A program made the position numbers and the translations under genes. This document shows, piece after piece, positions 43,041 through 50,475 of a stretch of 64,000 nt of DNA. Position 1 is the first letter of the stretch. Each line of letters begins with the position of its first letter. The stretch is from Halobacteriovoraceae bacterium (GTDB lineage: Bacteria > Bdellovibrionota > Bacteriovoracia > Bacteriovoracales > Bacteriovoracaceae). Under the pieces are notes generated by a model, which did no database searches, was not told where the DNA came from, and was given only the letters and a program-made list of their open reading frames with translations. The stretch lies in assembly GCA_020635115.1 (NCBI GenBank), contig JACKAK010000003.1, positions 310,001 to 374,000 of the forward strand, written 5' to 3'.

Positions 43041-43582
43041 AGTTCGGCCTTAATTTTTTCTTTAAGAGTTAGTACTCCTTCGATAATAGATTGCGGAGAT
43101 GGTGGGCAACCAGGAATAAAGAGATCAATATTTATGTATTTTTCAATTGAATGAATTATATTTGGCCCATTAAAAGGTCCTCCACAAGAAGTACATGCAC
43201 CCAATGCAATAACCCATTTAGGAGAGACCATTTTTTCATATATTCTTAAGAGGTAGGGCAACATTTTGGTGGTTATCGGACCTGAAATGATAAGTAAGTC
43301 CGACTCAGAAGGATCGACTTGCAGAAGTGCTGGAATAAATCTATCCATTTGATATCTTGGCCCACATGCTGAGATATATTCAAAGGAGCAACAAGCTGTT
43401 CCTATTGGCATTGGAGAAATCGTGTTTGTATTGGCCCACAATTCGATTCGTTTAAAAAAGCTATTTGCTCTAAATGTAGAACCAAGTTGACTTGTTTCTT
43501 CATTAGTTTCTGTAGATTCTATCATGGGAAGTATTTTAGGAAAGATTCTTTGGCCTGTCACTGATTTTAGAAATGTACTCAT
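43037..43582 (-). CDS. nuoB: NADH-quinone oxidoreductase subunit B
   Basis: This 181-residue protein has the N2 cluster cysteines: a CC pair in GTACCSFEY near 62, GACTSCGG near 126 and PGCPPSPQ near 157. The fold is typical of NuoB (PMPIGTACCSFE, ESDLLIISGPITTKMLP). It passes electrons to quinone. It is first of the minus-strand nuoB-nuoCD-nuoI set, and no other complex I genes are in the window. The SD is poor, and a promoter is not obvious. Confidence 0.88.
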   Translation of the reverse strand: MSTFLKSVTGQRIFPKILPMIESTETNEETSQLGSTFRANSFFKRIELWANTNTISPMPIGTACCSFEYISACGPRYQMDRFIPALLQVDPSESDLLIISGPITTKMLPYLLRIYEKMVSPKWVIALGACTSCGGPFNGPNIIHSIEKYINIDLFIPGCPPSPQSIIEGVLTLKEKIKAEL

Positions 43583-43620
43583 TGCACAAAAAAAACAGAC
43601 TTATGAATGATTTTTGAAGA

Positions 43621-43649
43621 TTGACATTTAAAACTAATTTGTACATTAT
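43621..43649 (+). promoter_or_regulatory. Sigma-70-like promoter of tRNA-Leu
   Basis: TTGACA (43621-43626) is followed after 17 bases by CATTAT (43644-43649). The predicted start is near 43656, 25 bases before the tRNA. Confidence 0.55.
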
Positions 43650-43680
43650 CAGCTCCTAGCAAATCAATCATATACATCAC

Positions 43681-43769
43681 GCTGAGGTGGTGAAATTGGT
43701 AGACACTCAGGATTTAAAATCCTGTGACCTTAACAGGTCGTGCGGGTTCAAGTCCCGCCCTCAGCACCA
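43681..43769 (+). tRNA. tRNA-Leu (anticodon UAA)
   Basis: The acceptor GCTGAGG (43681-43687) pairs with CCTCAGC (43759-43765), followed by A and encoded CCA. The anticodon stem CAGGA/TCCTG encloses the 7-base loop TTTAAAA, giving anticodon TAA (43715-43717). A long variable arm (near 43725-43740) and the T arm GCGGG-TTCAAGT-CCCGC are present. It reads UUA and UUG leucine codons. Confidence 0.97.
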
Positions 43770-43826
43770 TTACTCTCTGATTCTTGATTCTTCCCGATCG
43801 ATGGTGGGTAAACCATCCAAAGCCCT

Positions 43827-43958
43827 TCAACCACAGACACTTAAGAGACGTAACCGATAGTTATTTGGGTTCTTATGTCCATAAGCTCTTCTACTTACAT
43901 GGGAAGCATTATTATTAAATCCCTCCGGCCCTGAATTTGTGAGACTATTTACAAAAAA
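43827..43958 (-). pseudogene. Relic of an ISL3-family transposase C-terminus
   Basis: On the minus strand 43 codons read FFVNSLTNSGPEGFNNN then ASHVSRRAYGHKNPNNYRLR then LLSVCG and a stop. The pattern EG-x-NN, RRAYG, then RLRLL and CG is the C-terminal end of DDE transposases of the ISL3 (IS204/IS1001) group; the E in EG is the last acid of the DDE triad. A stop lies just upstream in frame and nothing else of the element is visible, so it is a decayed fragment. It sits 57 bases after tRNA-Leu. The tandem GATTCTT pair near 43779 may be part of its remains. Confidence 0.72.
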
Positions 43959-44119
43959 TTAAAAAATCCTGTCTCCCAAGTATTAATTCTTCTTATTTAT
44001 TGTAGAGAACCTATTTTTTTTACAATTCGTTTTTTTAAATTTGAAAAAAAATTTTTTCGCACTTATTTTCCATTCTAATACAGCGTATAAAAGTGGTTCA
44101 TCTAAACAAGGAGTTGCCA

Positions 44120-45028
44120 ATGAAAACAATGTTACACAATTTACTGTCAATCTTACTTCTCATATCTCTGGTTTCATGTGGGAGTGATAGTTATGACCAA
44201 TCACAAGAAGATGCTGATCAAAAGCTTTCTGAAATAACAGCAATGAGAACAGAGCTTGAAGGTTTGGGTGTTAGATTTTCAAAGGATACTGAATATCGTG
44301 CTTATGGATCTTATAATACAAAGTTTACAGTTCAATACAATGGTGCAAACACTGAAATTGAAAAAGATGAAAGAGTACTTCAAGTATTGAGAGTTTTTGT
44401 TCAATCAATCTCAAATTTTTTGGATAATTATAGCTCTGAAGATTGGTTTATTTCTCATCGAGATGAGCTTGAAAAAAATATGGAAACTGCTAGTCAATTG
44501 ATTCCTAAAATAGAGCAATTGATTGAAAAGAAACAAGAGTTGCAACGTAAAGAAGACGAATACCATTCTCTTCAACTAAAAGAAAATTCTAGAATTGAAG
44601 GCAATATTGATAATATGCTGCAAATTATTAAAACAACCGAAAAACACTTAAAAAGTTTAGATATAAGTTTAGTTTTTTATAAATTTGTAGGCGAGCTTCA
44701 CATTCCAATTTATGAAATCAAATATGGACTTGAATCTCGAATCGACGCAGTAACAAGCATAGCAGATTTTAAAAATTTAATTACAAGAATTGAACAAGTT
44801 GAATCTGAAGTTTCCGAATACTTTCAAAAACTTGATAAAGAAATTGAATTATTAAATGAAAAAAATATTAAAACAGAATTTACAAAAGAAAATCTCACTA
44901 AGTTGAAAGAAATTTGGGGAAAACACACTTCACTTAAAATTTTCCCTGAAATTTCTTCTCAGACCAAGGAAAAGATTTTAAAAGAAATCGAATATATTGA
45001 AAAGAATACGATCGAAAAAAATCCATAA
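44120..45028 (+). CDS. Lipoprotein with coiled coils, unknown function
   Basis: This 302-residue protein starts at ATG 44120 with AAGGAG seven bases upstream, and has a lipoprotein signal (LLISLVSC, Cys20). The mature part has a short beta-containing segment (YRAYGSYNTKFTVQY) and then long Glu/Lys/Ile-rich coiled coils. I cannot assign a function; it may be an envelope spacer or a scaffold. The preceding bases 43959-44119 are AT-rich with no further gene. Confidence 0.68.
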   Translation: MKTMLHNLLSILLLISLVSCGSDSYDQSQEDADQKLSEITAMRTELEGLGVRFSKDTEYRAYGSYNTKFTVQYNGANTEIEKDERVLQVLRVFVQSISNFLDNYSSEDWFISHRDELEKNMETASQLIPKIEQLIEKKQELQRKEDEYHSLQLKENSRIEGNIDNMLQIIKTTEKHLKSLDISLVFYKFVGELHIPIYEIKYGLESRIDAVTSIADFKNLITRIEQVESEVSEYFQKLDKEIELLNEKNIKTEFTKENLTKLKEIWGKHTSLKIFPEISSQTKEKILKEIEYIEKNTIEKNP

Positions 45029-45396
45029 TCGGTATTTGTTGTTTAGCCAAACTTGTTTTTTCTCAAAAAGCAAAGTTATTATTTTTAGTATCATTTTGAA
45101 ATGTTTGCCAAGATGGTACTTTTTTAACCTAGATAGATAACATTTTCCATCTTATTTAAATTTTGAATTGTTTGTTTGTTCATCCCAATAATTTTTAGAT
45201 TAGACTCTTGCCATTCTATTAGAGTATTCATCAGACTGCAGTTTTATGAACAAGTCTAATTTTTATAATTAAAAAAATAATAGATAAAATAATTCAAAAT
45301 TTTCAATGCGAATTCGCAATTTCTGTCTTTGCAATTAACTCTTATCAGCTTTCTTCAAATTATTTTTTAAATTGTTTTTACAAATTGTCATTTCAT
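45029..45396. other. 368-base convergent intergenic region with dyads
   Basis: ATTAGACT (45199-45206) and AGTCTAAT (45253-45260) are perfect complements enclosing a second stem TTCAT/ATGAA (45227-45250). TTTTTATAATT follows on the plus strand, so this may be a terminator-like or small RNA element after the lipoprotein gene. TGCGAATTCGCA (45307-45318) is a perfect 12-bp palindrome. I see no reading frame here. Confidence 0.35.
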
Positions 45397-46989
45397 TTAT
45401 TCAAGCCCAATCATCTGAAGCAGATTTTCCCCGCTCAATATTGATATAAAACCATCACTGTAATCGATAACAGAATAGGTATTATAGAATCCATTCGTCG
45501 TGTAACTATACTTAAAAAGAATATTGTCAACTTCATGAATTTTCATCAACTTTGAAGAATAATCATAAAGACCAATTGTTTTGTCCTGAAAATTAACAAT
45601 AAACAAATTTTTTGCAGATGTAATTACAAATTGGTCCGCTCTTACAGGAATAGATTCTAAAACTTGAAAAAAATCATTTTCAAGTTTATATCTGTAGAAT
45701 ATGTTTCCAACAACTCCGTTTTGAATAGAGTTAGGATGCGAAACAAATAGTTCATTATTCGAATTGAACCTCAAATCATTGCCAAATGAATTCTCTGACC
45801 AAGTGTAACTACCTGTAGGTGGGAATATTTTCTGGTGCAATTGAAAAATTTGATCTATTCCCTTTTTGTAAATGAGTACAGATCTTGGTAAAACTCCATA
45901 TTTTTTATCTTGATACCATTTATTGGGTTTTGCACTGATGGCCAAAAAATTATCACTTAATTCAATTCTATCTCCCAAAGTAGAATAAGTTCTATCCATT
46001 TTTATCAACTGATCAAATTTTAATATTTCATTTTCCAAATTATAAATCATTATTTTATCACTATAAGAGTAAGTTCCGCTATATAGGGGAAAAATCAACT
46101 TATTGTTTTTAAAATAAATTTTATTCCTTAAGGCCAAATTTGCATATTGCCCTAATTCCTCTAAGATTGATTCTGGATAAATTAGTTGTTTTAAAATAAA
46201 TTTCTGAGTAGCACTATCCCATTTAAACAATGAGAACATTCCCCTACTATCGATCATTCCTGAATCTTCCTTAAAAATGGTAGTTTCATCAGATAAAATG
46301 AGAAACTCTCCATTTACATAACAATTACCAAATCCTAAAAGTCTTTGGTAACCTCCGCCGCCACTCGCATAATAATCAGGTTTTTGGCCTTCAAACAATT
46401 TCAAAGACTGCTCTAAATATTCTTGATCTATACTTTGAGCAAATTTCCAAGATCCATTTATTTTTCGATAGATAATAGCACCATTATTTTGAACGAGTTC
46501 GTTTGAATCTAATTTGTCGCTAGATGCGGAAACGCACATCAAATTTTTACTTATCGAAACACCGGCCCCCCTTTTTTGAGTGGGTAAGACTAGTGACGAT
46601 TGATCTAAAAATACTTCTATAACCCTAATGGTTGTTTCACCTTTCAACCCATTTGAATCAACAACTTGAAATAGATAATCGTTATTAACTTGAATCTCTT
46701 CGAGAACTTTTATCTTAAATGTCTGATCATCAGTAGAAAGTACTTCAAAATGTTCTCGATCATGTATTAATTGATATGGACCTTGTCCACCTGATACATT
46801 CACATCAAAAATTTCACCTGGTGTGGCCGTAGGTTTCGATGAGACAACTAACCCCCAGACACCTTCACCATTTCCTTCTATTCGATTTTTACCAAAAAGT
46901 TGTTCTGTAAATTCTGTCGTACTTTCTACCTGACAAGAAAGACAGACAACTAAAATTAATAAATGTACGAATATCTTTTGTAATTTCAT
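45397..46989 (-). CDS. Lipoprotein with a predicted beta-propeller-like body
   Basis: This 530-residue protein has a lipoprotein signal (LVVCLSC, Cys19). After an Ig-like or cadherin-like segment (SSKPTATPGEIFDVNVSGGQGPYQL near 50), the rest is made of repeated beta strands with FG-GAP-like phrases (RGAGVSISKNLMCVSASS near 148, LGDRIELSDNFLAISAK near 330, SFGNDLRFNSNNELFVSHP near 385). This suggests an integrin-alpha-type beta-propeller. It is probably on the cell surface. No strong SD is visible before the ATG. Confidence 0.65.
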   Translation of the reverse strand: MKLQKIFVHLLILVVCLSCQVESTTEFTEQLFGKNRIEGNGEGVWGLVVSSKPTATPGEIFDVNVSGGQGPYQLIHDREHFEVLSTDDQTFKIKVLEEIQVNNDYLFQVVDSNGLKGETTIRVIEVFLDQSSLVLPTQKRGAGVSISKNLMCVSASSDKLDSNELVQNNGAIIYRKINGSWKFAQSIDQEYLEQSLKLFEGQKPDYYASGGGGYQRLLGFGNCYVNGEFLILSDETTIFKEDSGMIDSRGMFSLFKWDSATQKFILKQLIYPESILEELGQYANLALRNKIYFKNNKLIFPLYSGTYSYSDKIMIYNLENEILKFDQLIKMDRTYSTLGDRIELSDNFLAISAKPNKWYQDKKYGVLPRSVLIYKKGIDQIFQLHQKIFPPTGSYTWSENSFGNDLRFNSNNELFVSHPNSIQNGVVGNIFYRYKLENDFFQVLESIPVRADQFVITSAKNLFIVNFQDKTIGLYDYSSKLMKIHEVDNILFKYSYTTNGFYNTYSVIDYSDGFISILSGENLLQMIGLE

Positions 46990-47140
46990 AATATTATTTT
47001 AAGTAGTAACTGATCGGTAAAATCAACTTATACTTAAATCTTATATTACACTACCCAAGTGTCTGTTATTACGTTAATTCTAAATTGGAACTAAAATATG
47101 ATCCTAGCAAATAAATGAGTCATCTCTATGCCCTAAATGT

Positions 47141-47890
47141 CTATTTTTTGCCTTTTACACATTCAACATAGAAGCAATTCCCATGTTTTTCTATTCCTGA
47201 AATAATAAAACCACATTCCTTCATTAAATTTTCTATTTCTGTGAGAGTATAGAGTTTATATAAAATTCCCTTTTTAAGACCAAAAGTGTTTACCTTATTG
47301 GCCAAATATTTTAAGAAGCTTGGCCCTGAGGGATTTGAGAGAATATTCATTCTTAAAACACCTCCGTCCTTCATCACTCTATGTATTTCCAGCAAACATT
47401 CTTTTGGATTAGGAAAAGAATGAACCGCATTCGCAATATTAACTGTATCAAAGGTATAATTTTCGTATTTCATATTCGAAGCATCCATTCTATCCATAAA
47501 GAAATTGCCTCTTTTTGAAAATCTCTTTCTGGCCTCTTTAATCATATTTGTAGCATAATCTAGTCCATGGATCTCTGGCAGACTCCCTCGAAAGAAATTC
47601 AAACCTCTATAGTAGAAATAAATAAGTTCAAACAAACTTCCTGTTCCAACTGCAATTTCTAAATGTTTTGTTCCAATATTTTTTGCAAAATATCTAATTT
47701 GTTTAAATAGAAAATTTCTATACGCAATAACTAAAATACAAAGACCTCTGAGATCATAAAATAATCCAGAAGAATTGTATGCTTGATCAACGTCTTCTAT
47801 TTTTTGCGTAGATGACAGAGAACTCTCTTTAAAGACTTTTTTATCTACAATGATTGTATTATTATTTCTTTCCTCTCTAACAGTTTCCAT
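47141..47890 (-). CDS. Class I SAM-dependent methyltransferase
   Basis: This 249-residue protein has the SAM-binding motif I HLEIAVGTGS near 78, acidic motif II HGLDYA near 107, motif III MDRMDASNMKYENYTFDTV near 125, and motif IV NAVHSFPNP near 146, in the Methyltransf_11 layout. Its substrate is unknown. AAGGAG lies five bases before the ATG. It follows a small membrane protein gene by 9 bases and shares its strand, so the two are likely co-transcribed. Confidence 0.8.
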   Translation of the reverse strand: METVREERNNNTIIVDKKVFKESSLSSTQKIEDVDQAYNSSGLFYDLRGLCILVIAYRNFLFKQIRYFAKNIGTKHLEIAVGTGSLFELIYFYYRGLNFFRGSLPEIHGLDYATNMIKEARKRFSKRGNFFMDRMDASNMKYENYTFDTVNIANAVHSFPNPKECLLEIHRVMKDGGVLRMNILSNPSGPSFLKYLANKVNTFGLKKGILYKLYTLTEIENLMKECGFIISGIEKHGNCFYVECVKGKK

Positions 47891-47899
47891 ATGTACTCC

Positions 47900-48106
47900 T
47901 TATGACTTAAAAATTTTTAAATCCGAAATTTGTTCATTTAGATATGTAATCAAACTTGATATGAAATAAATCAATGCAAAAACTTCAGATGTTTTCTTCC
48001 AAGAAATTTCTTTTCTTCCATCTATAAAGCTTTCATGTGTTGTCGTATTACAATTCACATAGCGCGAACACATTTTCATTGTATTTTTTGATATTGATGC
48101 TTTCAT
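47900..48106 (-). CDS. Small membrane protein
   Basis: From ATG 48106 the protein has 68 residues. The N-terminal half is basic with two Cys and several Asn/Thr (KMCSRYVNCNTTTHES), and a single hydrophobic helix (VFALIYFISSLITYL) lies near 44-58. It has no known family. AAAAGG sits upstream of this ATG within a small hairpin (AAAAG/CTTTT), which is why I prefer it to ATG 48145. It lies directly before the methyltransferase and is divergent from the TPR/winged-helix regulator. Confidence 0.5.
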   Translation of the reverse strand: MKASISKNTMKMCSRYVNCNTTTHESFIDGRKEISWKKTSEVFALIYFISSLITYLNEQISDLKIFKS

Positions 48107-48186
48107 AAAAGTTACACCTTTTAGTTGTTTTTCTAATATTGCCATGTTATCTTGATATTATTTGTCATATTTATGTCGCTATATAA

Positions 48187-48417
48187 TATATTAATTTCAA
48201 CAGGATAAATGATATAGACTTCGACAAAATTGAACATTTAATTCAACAGGGCGAACATCTTTTAGTTAAGCAAAACATAAAAAAAATTGCGAAAAGGGGT
48301 TCACTTTCTAGAAATAAAAAAACAGTTCTCGCTAATATATGTAAAAGAGTTGGGCTTCCGGAGCTTGGTTTATCAGTTCTTAGGCCTTTTGTAAGAAATA
48401 GGTTCAATGATTTAAAA
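48187..48417 (+). other. Coding-like extension upstream of the first ATG of the TPR regulator
   Basis: The frame of the downstream regulator is open from 48187 with no ATG, GTG, TTG or CTG for 77 codons. The predicted sequence (DIDFDKIEHLIQQGEHL, VKQNIKKIAKRGSL, then ANICKRVGLPELGLSVL) is helical and repeat-like, just like the protein that follows. A TTGTCA-16-TAATAT promoter candidate (48162-48189) would put the transcript start near 48196. AGGA at 48202 is then 8 bases before an in-frame ATA at 48214; ATT at 48229 is another option. A short frame from ATG 48173 ends at 48206 and could join by a -1 shift. Confidence 0.5.
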
Positions 48418-49680
48418 ATGGCAACTTCACTCGAAATCATTGAATATGCTGGATGTCTCGTTTCTCTAGGAGCTGTACATGAGGCCATCAATCTATTACA
48501 AACTAGAAACTTTGAACAATATCCTGAAGCCAACTTCACTTTAGGTATGGCCTATACTGCTTTGTGGGATGGTAAAAACTCAGCAAAATATTTTAAAGAG
48601 TTCATTAGTTCATCTCCCATATCAAATTATAGAAAGCAAATTGCTAAATTAAATCTCCTTCAGTCATATCTCTCGTATGAAACTCTGGAAAACTCTGTAG
48701 AACTTGCTGATTCAATACTTACAGATAACCAGAAATTAAATAGTTCCGTCATAACAGCTAATACTCTTATATTCAAAGCGCAGGCAATTGTTGATATATA
48801 TCCTAGGGAAAGTGTTGAATTACTAAAAAAGGCCAAGGAGTATACAAAAAAGATGACTGGCCCTGATTTATGGATAGATAAATGGTTGGCCTATACCACT
48901 TTTTACATGGGAAACAAAAAAAAAGGCATTCGTGATATGAAAGAATGCTTAAAAAAATCAACTTTTTTAAAAAACACAGAAACAATCAGAGATTGTTTTT
49001 TTTATCATTCGTTGTTTACATCAAATGAAAAAGGAATTCAATATGTTTACAAGGGAACACCTATTTCTACTTTTCGAAAAAAAATACAAAATTCTTATCA
49101 GTTAATGTTTCAAAAAGATTTCGTCTTAGATCACTCTCCAATAGGTCCACGAAATGGACAATTGCTAGACTTAAATGGCCATGTTAATTTTAAAGGTTTA
49201 AGCAACAAAAATGATTCATACAAATTATTAAATATTTTATTAAGCGATTTTTTCAGACCATTTTCAATTCCTTATCTTTTTTCATTACTTAAACCTGATG
49301 AATATTATCTCGATAGTTCTCCTCAAGTCATGAGACAACAAATATACAAACTTAAACAAATTCTAAAAGAACATCATTTTTATATACCTATTATAAAAGA
49401 GAGATATGGACACAAAATTGATTTTGATAAAATCAATAATGTAAGAATAAAACTTGTAGATTCTGATCATATAAATGAAATTTCCCAGCTTGATCCTTTA
49501 TTAGTTCTTTTAAAAAATAATTTTGAAAAGAAATCATTTAGAACAATTGATATTCAAGACTTTACTGGACTCAGTATGAGAACAATTCAACGCTCATTAA
49601 AAATAGGTCTTGATATGAAAATTATTGAAAGTAGAAAGATTCATCGAAAAACATTTTATTTTTTTAAAGTTAATTCTTAA
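48418..49680 (+). CDS. TPR-containing regulator with winged-helix domains
   Basis: From its first ATG the protein has 420 residues. The first 240 are helical repeats of the TPR type (AINLLQTRNFEQYPEANFTLGMAY, NSAKYFKEFI). Two likely winged-helix segments follow, one near 270-340 (SSPQVMRQQIYKLKQIL) and one at the C-terminus (RTIDIQDFTGLSMRTIQRSLKIGLDMKII, a clear helix-turn-helix). It probably binds DNA and responds to a ligand or partner through the TPRs. The frame extends upstream of this ATG, so the true start is uncertain. It is divergent from the small membrane protein and methyltransferase genes. Confidence 0.7.
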   Translation: MATSLEIIEYAGCLVSLGAVHEAINLLQTRNFEQYPEANFTLGMAYTALWDGKNSAKYFKEFISSSPISNYRKQIAKLNLLQSYLSYETLENSVELADSILTDNQKLNSSVITANTLIFKAQAIVDIYPRESVELLKKAKEYTKKMTGPDLWIDKWLAYTTFYMGNKKKGIRDMKECLKKSTFLKNTETIRDCFFYHSLFTSNEKGIQYVYKGTPISTFRKKIQNSYQLMFQKDFVLDHSPIGPRNGQLLDLNGHVNFKGLSNKNDSYKLLNILLSDFFRPFSIPYLFSLLKPDEYYLDSSPQVMRQQIYKLKQILKEHHFYIPIIKERYGHKIDFDKINNVRIKLVDSDHINEISQLDPLLVLLKNNFEKKSFRTIDIQDFTGLSMRTIQRSLKIGLDMKIIESRKIHRKTFYFFKVNS

Positions 49681-49705
49681 TAATTTAAGAAGAAATATGA
49701 TCGGA

Positions 49706-50416
49706 TTATTTTACAATGGCATTCTTTCTTGACTTGTAGAGCTTTAGTCCTACAAGAATGCTAAAAAATGAAGGAAATAGAAAAGAAAGAAACTGAAATT
49801 TGGGGAAGATGGCAACCCCAAAAAGACTTCCAAGAATAAAAGAAATTATCAAATTAATCCGAATTTTATTAAAATAATCTTCACTATGTTCTTTTGAAAT
49901 GATTGATTTTGCCAATCCTATTCCGAGGTCAGTCGTTATACCTGTCAAATGAGTCGTTCTAATAATCGATTTAGAATAATGGGTGAAAATTGCATTTTGA
50001 GCTCCACAAGAAAACGCCAAGATGGAAAGTAAGATAAAGTCTCTAAAATTATGAAATTCTTCTCCAAAATTTCCAAAAAATCCAAATTTACCCAATATGG
50101 AAACCACCAGAAATAAAATACTTTGGATAACCAAAATATGGATATATACTGGGGGCCGGTTTTTTTGTTTTCTAACTTCTGTAAATATTGAACTTAAAAA
50201 TGCTCCCCCCAAAAAAAAGACGGGGACTAACAAAAAATATATCGAATTGGCAAAATCACCATTCATTGTATGAATACTAAAGTGAGCAGAAAAACCAGTA
50301 ATATGTGAGACAAAAATGTGGACGGTAAGTAGTCCCCCAACATTAACAAATCCCCCTTGGAAAGCAAGGAGAGACCATGTAATTCTATTTTCAGGACGTA
50401 AAATTATATCTGTCAT
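49706..50416 (-). CDS. DUF1275 (YoaK-type) membrane protein
   Basis: This 236-residue protein has about six membrane segments and the family markers FQGGFVNVGGLLTVHIFVSHITGF near 19 and GAQNAIFTHYSKSIIRTTHLTGITTDLGI near 140. The DUF1275 family is widespread and of unknown transport or enzyme role. The SD is weak. It stands alone between the TPR regulator and the hybrid kinase. Confidence 0.83.
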   Translation of the reverse strand: MTDIILRPENRITWSLLAFQGGFVNVGGLLTVHIFVSHITGFSAHFSIHTMNGDFANSIYFLLVPVFFLGGAFLSSIFTEVRKQKNRPPVYIHILVIQSILFLVVSILGKFGFFGNFGEEFHNFRDFILLSILAFSCGAQNAIFTHYSKSIIRTTHLTGITTDLGIGLAKSIISKEHSEDYFNKIRINLIISFILGSLFGVAIFPKFQFLSFLFPSFFSILVGLKLYKSRKNAIVK

Positions 50417-50475
50417 AAGCTTTAATTATTTTAACATATACTTTTTATCATTATTTATTTTTTTCATTTTATTTT

